64,000 nt of DNA from Glaciecola sp048820975 (lineage in GTDB: Bacteria > Pseudomonadota > Gammaproteobacteria > Enterobacterales > Alteromonadaceae), in the NCBI RefSeq assembly GCF_048820975.1, contig NZ_JBMEUF010000001.1:2046001-2110000 (forward strand). Reading direction: 5' to 3'. The notes under the pieces were generated by a model. The model saw only the letters and a program-made list of their open reading frames with translations, was not told the DNA's origin and searched no databases. This document shows positions 17,108-26,135 of the stretch, piece by piece (positions within the stretch are counted from its first letter, which is position 1; each line of letters begins with the position of its first letter). A program made the position numbers and the translations under genes.

Positions 17108-17779
17108 ATGAATTTTGCAGAGTTTGCGGCTTCAAGAAAAAGCGTAAGAGGGTTTACCAAACAAGCCGTTACTAAAGAAACCATAGACGCAATCATAAAC
17201 GCGGCGAAATGGGCTCCTTCATCTTATAATACACAAACTTGGAAAATTCATGCCGTTGCCGGTGACGTACTGAACAAGATTCGCGAAGGAAATACCCAAA
17301 ACACCTTGGCAGGCAAGCCCCATGTAAGAGATTTTCCATACAAAGAAGCGTATGAGGGCGTTCATAAACAGCGCCAAATTGATGTAGCTATTCAACTATT
17401 TGAAGCAATGGGAATTGAGCGCGATGATAAAGAAAAACGCATGGATTGGATGATGCGTGGTTTTCGCCAGTTTGATGCGCCGGTTTCTTTAGTGTTAACG
17501 TATGATAAATCATTAGAGCCTGCTGGCGTTACTCAGTTTGGATTAGGATCGTTGGCTTATGGCATTGTGCTAGCCGCATGGGATTTAGGCTTGGGCTGCG
17601 TAATTAATGGACAAGGTATTATGCAATCAGCGGTGGTACACGAGCACGCGCAAATACCCGACAACGAAGCAATCATGATTTGTATTGCCTTAGGCTACCC
17701 TGACAAAGACTTTCCCGCTAATGATGTACGTTCGGTACGCGCAGATAACTCTGAATTTGTTCGTTATCATGGTTTTTAA
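17108..17779 (+). CDS. nitroreductase family flavoprotein
   Basis: FMN-dependent NAD(P)H oxidoreductase of 223 residues. The FMN-phosphate contacts expected at the N-terminus are SRKSVRGFTKQAVTKE, then AAKWAPSSYNTQTWKIH. The C-terminal half has GLGSLAYGIVLAAWDLGLGCVINGQG and ALGYPDKDFPANDVRS. It resembles the nitrobenzene/nitroaromatic reductase-like branch, but the natural substrate is unknown. It follows AT-rich DNA and appears to be transcribed alone; the ATG has AAAGAGAGC upstream. Confidence 0.88.
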   Translation: MNFAEFAASRKSVRGFTKQAVTKETIDAIINAAKWAPSSYNTQTWKIHAVAGDVLNKIREGNTQNTLAGKPHVRDFPYKEAYEGVHKQRQIDVAIQLFEAMGIERDDKEKRMDWMMRGFRQFDAPVSLVLTYDKSLEPAGVTQFGLGSLAYGIVLAAWDLGLGCVINGQGIMQSAVVHEHAQIPDNEAIMICIALGYPDKDFPANDVRSVRADNSEFVRYHGF

Positions 17780-17914
17780 TGTTCCCCATCGGTATTTGTT
17801 TTATACTGCCAACAACAGCACCGGCTAGCTTATAAACAAATTGCGTGAGCGTTTCTATCAAGCTCCTACTTACATGTTTGTACGCATAGTAATTACGTGC
17901 ATTAGGAGCCATAT

Positions 17915-18286
17915 ATGAACTATCAATTTATTCGCGACATTAGCGGGCAAGCCCTAGCTAAATTTGATATGGGCGGTGAAACCTTTGCACAATGGTTTTC
18001 AGAAGAACTCGGTAACGATAAAGCAAAAATCGACGCTCTTTTACATGCCATTGAACAGCTCAATAACAAGCAAATAAACACCTTTGAATTACCCGGTAAA
18101 GAAATCCATTTACGTATGAATGATGATGAAGTGGAAGCTGTATCAAAATACTTAGATAATGATGATTTTGAAAGCCAAGCCGAAGATTTACCTGAAGGTA
18201 CACAAGTGTACGATCAGGAATCAGCTTCGGGCTGCGGTTTAGAAGACTTTGCCCAAGTGCTTGCGTCGTGGAAAGACTTTATTTAA
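17915..18286 (+). CDS. yacL: UPF0231 family protein YacL
   Basis: A small acidic cytosolic protein of 123 residues that aligns by eye with E. coli YacL: MNYQFIRDISGQALAKFDMG at the N-terminus, a central LRMNDDEVEAVSKYL, and the C-terminal YDQESASGCGLEDFAQVLASWKDFI. The family is conserved in gammaproteobacteria and has no established function. An AGGAGCC ribosome-binding site precedes the ATG. Its 3' end overlaps the convergent RraA-like gene by 8 nt. Confidence 0.9.
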   Translation: MNYQFIRDISGQALAKFDMGGETFAQWFSEELGNDKAKIDALLHAIEQLNNKQINTFELPGKEIHLRMNDDEVEAVSKYLDNDDFESQAEDLPEGTQVYDQESASGCGLEDFAQVLASWKDFI

Positions 18287-18899
18287 GCTCGCCAAGCTTC
18301 TTTTGGATAAGAGCATGGTGCTTGCTTTGCCATTGTTGCAAAGTCATGTTTGCATCAGTATCTGCGCGGTGTTTAGCTATGGCATAAACCTGTGCAATGT
18401 CCGCTTGCGGGATCACAGCAGTGCCCTCTTCATCAGCTACTATAATATCACCAGGCTGTATACTTACGCCGCCGCAATGAATATTAATCTGCATAGATTC
18501 CACAGATTCTTTCTTACCTGGTTTTGGCATTACACCTTTAGCAAAAACAGGAAATCCTAGTTCACGTACTTCGGCTAAATCGCGAATAACACCATCTATT
18601 ACAAATCCAGCAATGCCTCTATTTTGTGCAATAGCACATACATTCCCGCCCGCTAGGGCAAAGCCATCGTCGGCCTGAGCAACAATTATATCGCCGGGCT
18701 TGGCTGCATAAATAGCGGCGTGCAACATAAGGTGATCACCCGCTTCGCATTTTACCGTGAATGCTGGGCCTGATATACGGCCCATGTTTTGATGCAAAGG
18801 ACCAATGCTGTAGTGCATAAATTGGCTACGCGGTAGAGCGTCGGCGTAATCGCAGGGGCTAATATCGTTCATTTCACTAATAGTGGGTAAGTCGCTCAT
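18279..18899 (-). CDS. RraA-like / HMG-CHA aldolase-family protein
   Basis: A 206-residue member of the RraA/dimethylmenaquinone-methyltransferase-like superfamily, which includes class II 4-hydroxy-4-methyl-2-oxoglutarate / 4-carboxy-4-hydroxy-2-oxoadipate aldolases. Signature elements are GPAFTVKCEAGDHLMLHAAI, GDIIVAQADDGFALAGGNVCAIAQNRGIAG and the Arg-Asp of VIDGVIRDLAEV (substrate and metal site). GVSIQPGDIIVADEEGTAVIP follows. An aldolase or decarboxylase role in carbon metabolism is more likely than RNase E inhibition, given the fructokinase gene 40 nt upstream in the same orientation. Confidence 0.85.
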   Translation of the reverse strand: MSDLPTISEMNDISPCDYADALPRSQFMHYSIGPLHQNMGRISGPAFTVKCEAGDHLMLHAAIYAAKPGDIIVAQADDGFALAGGNVCAIAQNRGIAGFVIDGVIRDLAEVRELGFPVFAKGVMPKPGKKESVESMQINIHCGGVSIQPGDIIVADEEGTAVIPQADIAQVYAIAKHRADTDANMTLQQWQSKHHALIQKKLGELK

Positions 18900-18939
18900 A
18901 ATTTTCCTCTTTTACACGCGTAAATTCTTACGACTTCAA

Positions 18940-19899
18940 TTACTGATTAATTTCAAATGTGATAGCTTCAACCTCAGCTAAAGTAGGTAGAGCCGACATA
19001 GCACCTAAGCTTGAGCATACAAGCGCACTTACCTTACCGGCAAACGCAACAAAACTAGCCATATCGTTGGCGTAGAATGTGTTGTCAGCAGGATGCTGCG
19101 ATAGTTGGTACAACACCGCACCAATGAAAGAGTCACCGGCACCTGTTGTGTCTACCGCTTTTATTTTATATGCCGGTACTCGCGTACTTTTACCATTTTG
19201 AGAAATAAGACAGCCGTCACCGCCTAAGGTCACTAATACAATTTTTACGCCTAAATCATGGAAATATTGGCAGCCCGCTTCCATATCATTTGTTTTGGTA
19301 AACAACTCAAGCTCTTCGTCACTTACTTTTACAATATCAGCCATTTTAAAATAGGGCGTACAAGCTTCAATGAACTCTGCCTCTTTGCCTTCCCATAATC
19401 CAATTCTAAAATTAGGGTCAAAGCAAATCGTATTTCCATTTTTGTGCGCGGCTTTCGTAATCGCTAAATAAGTATCATTGAGTGGCCCACCTAAAAGTGC
19501 TGTTGCTGAGCCTATGTGCAAAATACTGTCAGAGCTCAAAAAGCTAAGGGCTTCTGCATCTAAAGAAAGCTGTTCATCAGCCCCTCTATTAAATGCAAAT
19601 TCACGTTGGCCATCATCCGCTAATGAAACAAATGCCAATGTAGTAGACATTGGCAGAACAGAAACGTAGTTTGTATTTACATTATATTGCGCAATTTCGT
19701 TTACCAAGAAGGTGCCAAATGGGTCGTTTCCAACGGCGGCTACCAAATGCGCGGTACCTCCTAATTTACCAATCGCAGCGGCCACATTCGCTGGTGCTCC
19801 ACCGGACTTTTTCAAATAGTTAACGCCATTAACTAAACCTTGGTTAGTATCTGTACAAACCATATCTATGAGCATTTCACCAATGCAAACTACTTTCAT
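18940..19899 (-). CDS. fructokinase (PfkB family)
   Basis: Phosphorylates a sugar, most likely fructose to fructose-6-phosphate, with ATP. The 319-residue chain has both PfkB signatures: GGAPANVAAAIGKLGG near residue 33 and DTTGAGDSFIGAVLYQL near residue 250 with the catalytic Asp. FNRGADEQL and ICFDPNFRIGLWEG are typical of fructokinases rather than KDG kinases. Fructose is the product of mannitol 2-dehydrogenase, so this kinase plausibly completes mannitol use with the polyol genes on either side. It appears to form an operon with the RraA-like gene downstream. Confidence 0.88.
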   Translation of the reverse strand: MKVVCIGEMLIDMVCTDTNQGLVNGVNYLKKSGGAPANVAAAIGKLGGTAHLVAAVGNDPFGTFLVNEIAQYNVNTNYVSVLPMSTTLAFVSLADDGQREFAFNRGADEQLSLDAEALSFLSSDSILHIGSATALLGGPLNDTYLAITKAAHKNGNTICFDPNFRIGLWEGKEAEFIEACTPYFKMADIVKVSDEELELFTKTNDMEAGCQYFHDLGVKIVLVTLGGDGCLISQNGKSTRVPAYKIKAVDTTGAGDSFIGAVLYQLSQHPADNTFYANDMASFVAFAGKVSALVCSSLGAMSALPTLAEVEAITFEINQ

Positions 19900-20242
19900 A
19901 CTTTTTTTCCATTAATTGTTAATTTGGCCGATAAGACAATAGAAATAATTTGTAGCACAAACAAAATTGAGTACAACTCGCCTAATACTCTGTTTGAGCG
20001 TTAATTTTTTCTGGCAATTGCCTAAGTATACCTCGCTTTTGCACAAGGCTAAATAAACAAGCTGAGCTAATTTTAGTTAAATTTAAAATTTACTTTTTAC
20101 ACCGTGTAACAATTTTTTAGCCTTGTACTCAAGCGAGTTGATATTTTATTGCTAGATTGCGTTTAGCCCCTGTATACTCAGGCGCTGAGTTTTTTAATGA
20201 TGGTTATAAATGCCAATTAGTGTGTAAGAGGAACGTGTAGAA
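19900..20242. other. intergenic region with a 13-bp palindrome
   Basis: An AT-rich 343-bp divergent spacer between fructokinase and the cyclase-like gene. The only structured element I see is TTACAC-C-GTGTAA at 20097-20109, a 6+1+6 palindrome that could be an operator for either gene. No small ORF with a convincing ribosome-binding site is visible. Confidence 0.35.
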
Positions 20243-21505
20243 ATGTCAGTGTCGAAAAAACCGCAAAAGAATAATAATGCGGAAAATCGTTCACGTACTA
20301 TTGAGACCCAAAATATTTTGGGCCAAATGCCTGACTTAAGCCATTCGCATATTCGTGTACTGGCTCGTTTAATCGACCTCGGTTGTTTTATCATTGCCCT
20401 TAATGGCATTATTTGGTCAGCCATTTGGGTAAAATTAGACTCTATTCCTATGTCGGCTGTTAGTATCTGTTTCTTATTTTATGCCTTGGCTACCTTTCAA
20501 ATATCCAGAAAAGGAATGTACAACCGCGCTTTTTCTTTCATGCTTATAGGCGTAACGTTTTGGCTTATCTTAGTGGCAGTGGTCGCCTCGGGGCCAGGAT
20601 TAGGTTATGGGGGAGCGGTACATGGTTTCTTTTTAACTATGGCGGTTTGTTTATATTTCGTGTTAGAAAAGTACTCTAACGCAGTCCGTTTTTCTGCGTG
20701 CAGCACTATGTTGCTGTTGTTTTTAGCATTCCATATTCCGTTTTATGATTTTACACCACTAATAGTTATGCCCCCTAACGAACACTTGTTAGCAGGCCAA
20801 ATTACTTGGATATCAGTACTTGTTTCTACCCTGCTTTTTGCCATATTCTCAAGTAAACACTCGGCTTATGATAGGCGCATCACATACAGCCATGATGGTC
20901 TAAACAAGGCTTTTTTGGCAACCAATCAAAATAAGCATGCCAGTTACATTCAAGATCAGCAAAAAGAAAGAATGGTAGCTCAGGCATTACCTAATTGCTC
21001 AATTCTATTTATTGGCCTGCCAAATTTAGCCCAAGCAATAGCGCAACACGGTGACAAATTTGTGTGTGAGCAACTAAACGCACTTATTGGTGAATTTGAT
21101 AACCTTGTTTACGAATATGAACTTGAAAAAATTGATACTGTGCAAAGCACCTATATGGTATCGGTTATTGCCAACGGTGACCCTGCACAAGGGGCAGAAA
21201 AACTAATTCGCTTTGCCATTGAATGTAAAAAAATAGCCAGTAGTTTAGGCAGTATTGACGTTCGAATGGGTATACATTCTGGCTCAGCCACTATGGGCGT
21301 GGTAACTAAGCTCAAATCGGTATATTCCATATGGGGAGAAAACGTTGACTTCGCTCACTATGTCCAAGAAGCTGGTAAGGTCAACGAAATCACCGTGTCG
21401 GAAAAAACTATTGAGCAATTGAATCGCGTTCACAAATTCTCGCAAAACCACAAGCACCTAGAATTAAATTCTAGGCCGGTTGGGATTTATCAGCTCGTTT
21501 CATAA
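20243..21505 (+). CDS. membrane-anchored class III nucleotidyl cyclase homologue lacking catalytic residues
   Basis: A 420-residue protein with about six membrane segments (roughly 40-205), a short linker and a C-terminal class III cyclase domain (about 250-400). The fold is recognisable from VRMGIHSGSATMGVV and YSIWGENVDFAHYVQEAGKVNEITVS. The first metal Asp position reads LFIGLP (Gly258) and the second GD motif reads Gln301-Ser302. The base-recognition Asp is Ser362, and the Asn/Arg transition-state pair is Asp369/Tyr373; only Lys296 survives. Cyclase activity is therefore unlikely, and a receptor or partner role is possible. An AGGAA site precedes the ATG. It is single-gene, convergent with the ABC genes. 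Confidence 0.85.
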   Translation: MSVSKKPQKNNNAENRSRTIETQNILGQMPDLSHSHIRVLARLIDLGCFIIALNGIIWSAIWVKLDSIPMSAVSICFLFYALATFQISRKGMYNRAFSFMLIGVTFWLILVAVVASGPGLGYGGAVHGFFLTMAVCLYFVLEKYSNAVRFSACSTMLLLFLAFHIPFYDFTPLIVMPPNEHLLAGQITWISVLVSTLLFAIFSSKHSAYDRRITYSHDGLNKAFLATNQNKHASYIQDQQKERMVAQALPNCSILFIGLPNLAQAIAQHGDKFVCEQLNALIGEFDNLVYEYELEKIDTVQSTYMVSVIANGDPAQGAEKLIRFAIECKKIASSLGSIDVRMGIHSGSATMGVVTKLKSVYSIWGENVDFAHYVQEAGKVNEITVSEKTIEQLNRVHKFSQNHKHLELNSRPVGIYQLVS

Positions 21506-21522
21506 ACGTGTAAAGCTCACGC

Positions 21523-22437
21523 TTATTCCTTAGCAAATATTTGATTTTCTAAGGTGTGGCCGTTTACGAGTTGTCGATAATGCCAGCCTTGCTCGTGGCA
21601 CATTTTTAAAATTTGTAAATCAAGCTTTTCGCGTTCAGAAGTATCGGTATTATATGCAATTACATATTCTTTACTTTGGCTTTTATAAACCTCATCCACC
21701 CCTATAAGACTTTGAAGCTGTGAAATAGCCTGCTCATGCTCTTCGCTTAACATCAAAGTAAAGTGATGCTTCTTGGGTTTGTTTGTTGCTGAGGTATTGT
21801 GCTGTTGAAGTACGCCGTTATTCAAGTGCAAAACTTGCGAACACAAGCGTTCTAACTCACTCAAATCATGCGAGCTTAAAATGAAGGTAGCCTGCTCTGA
21901 CAAATCGCTAACCAACTCTCTAATTTGCCTAGCATGGATTGGATCTAAGCCTGCATTGGCTTCATCAAGCAATACTATTTCAGGCGAACCAATCAAGGCT
22001 TGAGCTATTGTTACGCGTTTGCGCATGCCGTGGGAGAGGTCTTCTGATGCATGCTTAGCCACATCTGACAAACTCACTAATTCAAGCACTCGAGTGGCCT
22101 CTTGAATACTCTCTTTGCGGCTAAAACCTTGCAGTTTTGCATAAAATGCTAATTGAGTAATAATATTAAAACGTGGATCAAGCTGTGCATCTTGTGGCAA
22201 CGCACTCACTCGGTTGATTAAAGCAGGATGCCCCGGCACGTGGTTTAAAATTTCAACCTTGCCCTCATAGGATTTTATATATCCACACAGAATACTAAAT
22301 AGAGTGGTTTTGCCTGCACCATTCGGACCAACCAATGCAACCGGTTTACCGCGTTCAATGGTAAAATTAACAGAGTCTAAAGCGCGTTTTGCGCCGTATG
22401 TTTTACTTAAATTTTGCGCTGAAATTAAGGTGCTCAT
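21523..22437 (-). CDS. ABC transporter ATP-binding protein
   Basis: A 304-residue ATPase of the ABC-2/drug-export type. Walker A is GPNGAGKTTLFS, the signature is LSHGMRKRVTIAQAL, Walker B is EIVLLDEANAGLDP, and the switch His is in ILSSHDLSEL. The extra C-terminal domain (about 220-304) is usual for exporters of this class. It follows its permease with a 4-nt overlap. The layout resembles NosF/NosY- or CcmA-like export pairs, but the cargo is unknown. Confidence 0.9.
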   Translation of the reverse strand: MSTLISAQNLSKTYGAKRALDSVNFTIERGKPVALVGPNGAGKTTLFSILCGYIKSYEGKVEILNHVPGHPALINRVSALPQDAQLDPRFNIITQLAFYAKLQGFSRKESIQEATRVLELVSLSDVAKHASEDLSHGMRKRVTIAQALIGSPEIVLLDEANAGLDPIHARQIRELVSDLSEQATFILSSHDLSELERLCSQVLHLNNGVLQQHNTSATNKPKKHHFTLMLSEEHEQAISQLQSLIGVDEVYKSQSKEYVIAYNTDTSEREKLDLQILKMCHEQGWHYRQLVNGHTLENQIFAKE

Positions 22438-23261
22438 ATTGAACTCCTTGCTAAAATACGTTCGGCTAAGAAAAGATATATCACCGTTTGCCCTAAGGTG
22501 ATAGCCGCTACCACTGCGGTAGATATGCTTAAAGATTTCATTTGGTTAATTTGCACGCCTGGAAAAATATAATCCAAGAAATTAAGAGCCGGAAATTGCC
22601 AAACAAGCATTTTTACAATAAAGCCACCGGCAATAAAGAAGATGATTACGCTAACCACCGTTAAACGCGGTGAGCGAGCAAAAGTATTAAATAAACTCAT
22701 TAGCGCAACATAAGGACACAAGGCAAGAATAATATTAAGTGAAATGAAATCACTCATATGAAGCCCTTGGCTAACAAGGCTTCCATCTCGAAGCGCAACC
22801 AAGATTAAAGTAGAAGAAAGCGTGAGCGCTATTAAGATAGTGAGCACTAGCATTTGCCCTAAAAAGCGGCCAAGTAATAATTCTAAGCGCGAACTCCGCA
22901 AAACCAAAAACCTTATTGTACCTCGCTCTCTATCCCCCACCGTTTGGTCATTGCACATCAAAATGCAAAGAGTGGGAAAGCAAAGTAGTGCAATTAGCCA
23001 ATAAACGGATAACTCAGCGACCTGCCAATTCAGCACGGCCTCTATGCCGATAGTATTTAATAAACCACTCGCAAATGCAGCGAAATCAGGTGATGCAATA
23101 ACAGCCACTGACTCACTAATAAGAAAGCGCAATATTAGTAACCAAACGAGTGAAAATGCGCAAAGTGCAACTAGGCCGCGCTTGCTGGCAAACAAACGTT
23201 TCAACTCAAATGTGCTTATATGCCACAAACGATGCAAGTTGAGGTAACTACTTAATTCCAT
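22434..23261 (-). CDS. ABC-2 type transporter permease
   Basis: A 275-residue membrane protein with about six hydrophobic segments. After an N-terminal cytosolic stretch (HISTFELKRLFASKRG) comes the first membrane span, and a conserved loop TVGDRERGTIRFLVLRSSRLELLLGRF follows. The -DR-RGT-- loop is typical of ABC-2 permeases of the NosY class. It is the upstream partner of the ATPase with overlapping stop and start codons. Substrate unknown. Confidence 0.88.
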   Translation of the reverse strand: MELSSYLNLHRLWHISTFELKRLFASKRGLVALCAFSLVWLLILRFLISESVAVIASPDFAAFASGLLNTIGIEAVLNWQVAELSVYWLIALLCFPTLCILMCNDQTVGDRERGTIRFLVLRSSRLELLLGRFLGQMLVLTILIALTLSSTLILVALRDGSLVSQGLHMSDFISLNIILALCPYVALMSLFNTFARSPRLTVVSVIIFFIAGGFIVKMLVWQFPALNFLDYIFPGVQINQMKSLSISTAVVAAITLGQTVIYLFLAERILARSSI

Positions 23262-23486
23262 TTTCTATCCTTTTTGCTAGGTATATTTTCAACATACAGT
23301 AGTGTAGTTTAGCATGCTTGGTTTACTTAACCGTAACCAACAAATTTAAGCGTATAAGAAAATACATAAATATTTCATTAGTGTAACGAAATAAGTGAAC
23401 GACACTAGCAAATGCAATGTCTGTATGTATACTCTTAAAATATCAGGTATTTTTTGTACTTTGGACTTATCCCAAGGAGACTACAC

Positions 23487-24158
23487 GTGTTGCTTTCTCA
23501 CAGTAAACAATTTCTTTTCGTGCATATTGCTAAAACGGGCGGCACGAGTATGCGCGATGCATTATCGCAATATAGATGGGGACATAGATATGCCTTAGCC
23601 CAATTTATTTGTAATAAAATGAGTCAACTGTGTGGGCACAAAATAGGCAGCCGCTTTCCACGTCATTCTCGCATAATCGCGGCCAAAGAAATGCTACCTG
23701 AAGAATATTTTGAAGGGCTATTTAAGTTTGCGGTAGTAAGAAACCCATGGGATTTACAAGTTAGTTCGTTTCATCATATTAAACGTGAGCGCCCTCAAGT
23801 AATGCAAGGCCATGACACTTTTGAAAGCTTCATGCGCTGGAAGTTCGACCCTAGCCGTGAGTATCAATATCATATTGATACCTCGTTGCAGCTACAAACT
23901 GATTACCTTGTTGATTTACATGGTAACTTGCTGACCAATTTTATAGGCCACTATGAAAATTTACAAAGTGATTTTGATCATGTGTGCAAAACGCTTGGCA
24001 TTCCTTCAAAGAAAATGCCGCACAAGCGAAAAGCCGCAGACCGTGCCAGTTATCACACTTACTATACTGATGAAATAAAAGCGCTGGTTGACAAGCATTT
24101 TGCCAAAGATATAGAAATACTCGGTTATCAATTTGACGAACAACACGCGAAAACATAA
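23487..24158 (+). CDS. sulfotransferase family 2-like protein
   Basis: PAPS-dependent sulfotransferase fold, about 223 residues. The 5'-phosphosulfate loop is FVHIAKTGGTSMRDAL near the N-terminus and the 3'-phosphate motif is FKFAVVRNPWDLQVSSF. Bacterial members sulfate surface polysaccharides or lipids. The start is taken as GTG at 23487, seven bases after AAGGAG; a TTG further upstream would add 11 non-family residues. It is alone, with no polysaccharide or sulfate-activation genes nearby. The carrier substrate is unknown. Confidence 0.84.
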   Translation: MLLSHSKQFLFVHIAKTGGTSMRDALSQYRWGHRYALAQFICNKMSQLCGHKIGSRFPRHSRIIAAKEMLPEEYFEGLFKFAVVRNPWDLQVSSFHHIKRERPQVMQGHDTFESFMRWKFDPSREYQYHIDTSLQLQTDYLVDLHGNLLTNFIGHYENLQSDFDHVCKTLGIPSKKMPHKRKAADRASYHTYYTDEIKALVDKHFAKDIEILGYQFDEQHAKT

Positions 24159-24215
24159 CGAGGGGGTAACATGCAGCCAAGCGAGGAAGCTAGTGGTGCA
24201 CAAATAAATAGATAA

Positions 24216-24241
24216 CGCAGCTCACTTCACGTAAAGCTGCG
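24216..24241. terminator. hairpin between convergent genes
   Basis: CGCAGCT (24216-24222) and AGCTGCG (24235-24241) form a 7-bp stem with a 12-nt loop between the sulfotransferase stop and the convergent gene. The T-runs on both sides are weak, so it is at most a modest bidirectional terminator. Confidence 0.4.
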
Positions 24242-24249
24242 CTTTAACC

Positions 24250-24813
24250 TTATTTAACTCGCTTGACTCGAATAGCGCGGCTACTTCCTTCTTTTTTAAG
24301 TAAAAATGAATTTAGTGCGCCACGTGTTACTACCACTGTGTCATCGCTTTTGATGCGCAAACGCTCCGAACTAGTTTGCCGCCACACCTGTTCGTTATCA
24401 AGTGTGATTACAAGCTCTCCATGCGGTGCTTTTTTAACGTTTGCGACTAAGGCCGTGATTGAATCTGAATCACTTATAATCACTTGTTTATGTTCAAGGC
24501 CAAATACATCCACTTTTACTTTATTCTGATCTTCATTGGTTTGCGGCACTGTTACCAAAGGCTTGCTTGCCGCTACGGGAGCAGGAGGTAAGCTAACAAT
24601 ACTTGGCGTATTGGTAGGCGGAGCTACCGTAAGCTTAGGCTTTGCGTCACTTTTGAGCACAATCTGCGAAGCAAGCTTATCAAAACATGTTAAACGCTTT
24701 TGGTTATCGCTAATCACTTTACATTCAAGTAATTCGTTAACACTAGGTGAAGCTTGCATGGCTATTGTTTGGCCGCTTGCTGCAAATAAGCTAAGCAGTA
24801 GTAAATTCTTCAT
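24250..24813 (-). CDS. periplasmic protein with C-x-RLxCFD and VWRQ motifs, unknown function
   Basis: A 187-residue secreted protein. The signal peptide is MKNLLLLSLFAASGQTIAMQA; the ATG at 24813 is used because a good AAAGGAAC site precedes it. The N-terminal motif LLECKVISDNQKRLTCFDKLA recurs in many proteobacterial exported proteins, including VasI/TagO-like ones. A proline-rich linker (about 70-100) leads to a C-terminal LDNEQVWRQTSSERLRIKSDDTVVVTRG domain, a VWRQ module also widespread in exported proteins. No secretion-system genes are nearby. Function not recognised. Confidence 0.75.
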   Translation of the reverse strand: MKNLLLLSLFAASGQTIAMQASPSVNELLECKVISDNQKRLTCFDKLASQIVLKSDAKPKLTVAPPTNTPSIVSLPPAPVAASKPLVTVPQTNEDQNKVKVDVFGLEHKQVIISDSDSITALVANVKKAPHGELVITLDNEQVWRQTSSERLRIKSDDTVVVTRGALNSFLLKKEGSSRAIRVKRVK

Positions 24814-24857
24814 TATTGTTCCTTTCCTTTTTTTGCGAAGCAATTACGCTTGAGCTA

Positions 24858-26135
24858 CTACTTTATTTTGTATACAACACCATCTTTCATTACAAAGCTC
24901 ACTGACTCCAACAAGGTGGTGTCTTCTAAAGGGTTGCCCTTCACCGCAATAATATCGGCTAAAAAGCCCTCTTTAATTTGGCCAAGCTGCTCTTCTTGCT
25001 GTAATAAAGTAGCGCTGTTTATTGTTGCAGCCTGTATAGCTTGTAGTGGCGTCATACCAAATTTCACCATACGTGAAAATTGTTTACCGTTATCACCGTG
25101 GGGGTAAATGGCGGCATCTGATCCAAATACCATTTTAGCGCCGGCTTTAACGGCTCTTCTAAAGCTATCGCGCTGCGCTTTTGATACTAATTTTTCCTTG
25201 TTAATATTTTCCTCGGGCACGCCATTCGCTTCGCCGAAAGCAAGAGTGTACTCAGTATTATAAATATCACATGATAAATACGTATTGTTATCAAGCGCTA
25301 GTTGAATCGCCTCTTCATCCATAAAGCTGCAATGTTCAATTGAATCGATACCTGCTCGAATTGCCGCTTTAATGCCACTAGTACCGTGCGCATGTGCCGC
25401 AGCAATCAGTCCGCGCATGTGAGCTTCATCCACTGCAGCGCGAATTTCATTTTCGGTTAATTGCTGAATCCCTACTTTAGTGCCTTTTGAAAATACGCCA
25501 CCTGTTGCACAAACCTTTATAGTGTTAGCGCCATATTTAATGTTTTCACGGACTTTTGCTCTGACTAACCATGGGCCATCAGCCACGCCACCTGACAAAC
25601 TCTTAGCCTCGGGTGGCGAGAAATTATCATCACAATGCCCGCCAGTTACGCCCACAGAATATCCTGCAGCCCAAATTCTAGGGCCGGGAATTTCGCCGGC
25701 ATTTATGCCATCGCGCACACCAATAACAGAGTAACCTTTGGCGCCTAAGTTTCTTACGCTTGTAAAACCTGCCATGAGTGTAGTTTTAGCATTCTTAACC
25801 GCTTTCACTGTCACTCTGGGGACTGAGTTACCTTTTGCAGCTAAAAAGTTGTCGCCCGCATCGCCGGTTAAATGCACGTGCATATCCATTAAACCAGGTA
25901 CTAATGTCATACCCTTTAAATCTATTACTTGAGTGTTGGCGCTGTCAATTTCACCCTGTTTGGAAATTTTAACAATGCGTTTATCGTCTATCAAAACCGA
26001 TACATTCTTTATCGTTTTACCTGCCGCCACATCAAGCATGGCATCAGCATTTATTAATATTTGTTTTGCGAATACGGGAATAGTGCTGACTAAAAAGAGA
26101 ATTAAACCAAAAACTATATTTGTTATTATTTTCAT
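24858..26135 (-). CDS. secreted amidohydrolase family protein (prolidase/imidazolonepropionase-like)
   Basis: Metal-dependent hydrolase, 425 residues, with a signal peptide ending near VFAKQ. Metal ligands appear in order: HVH in LMDMHVHLTGD, the likely carboxylated Lys in TIKVCATGG, His in AAAHAHGTSG, His in SIEHCSFMDE and Asp in FGSDAAIYP. This set matches the binuclear amidohydrolases annotated as Xaa-Pro or Xaa-Arg dipeptidases. The exact peptide or lactam substrate cannot be read. The family is abundant in marine proteolytic bacteria. Confidence 0.87.
   Translation of the reverse strand: MKIITNIVFGLILFLVSTIPVFAKQILINADAMLDVAAGKTIKNVSVLIDDKRIVKISKQGEIDSANTQVIDLKGMTLVPGLMDMHVHLTGDAGDNFLAAKGNSVPRVTVKAVKNAKTTLMAGFTSVRNLGAKGYSVIGVRDGINAGEIPGPRIWAAGYSVGVTGGHCDDNFSPPEAKSLSGGVADGPWLVRAKVRENIKYGANTIKVCATGGVFSKGTKVGIQQLTENEIRAAVDEAHMRGLIAAAHAHGTSGIKAAIRAGIDSIEHCSFMDEEAIQLALDNNTYLSCDIYNTEYTLAFGEANGVPEENINKEKLVSKAQRDSFRRAVKAGAKMVFGSDAAIYPHGDNGKQFSRMVKFGMTPLQAIQAATINSATLLQQEEQLGQIKEGFLADIIAVKGNPLEDTTLLESVSFVMKDGVVYKIK

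Noticed and set aside
18279..18899. Annotation as RNase E inhibitor RraA
   Set aside because: The fold is shared, but the linkage to fructokinase and the intact Arg-Asp aldolase site favour a metabolic aldolase-type role.
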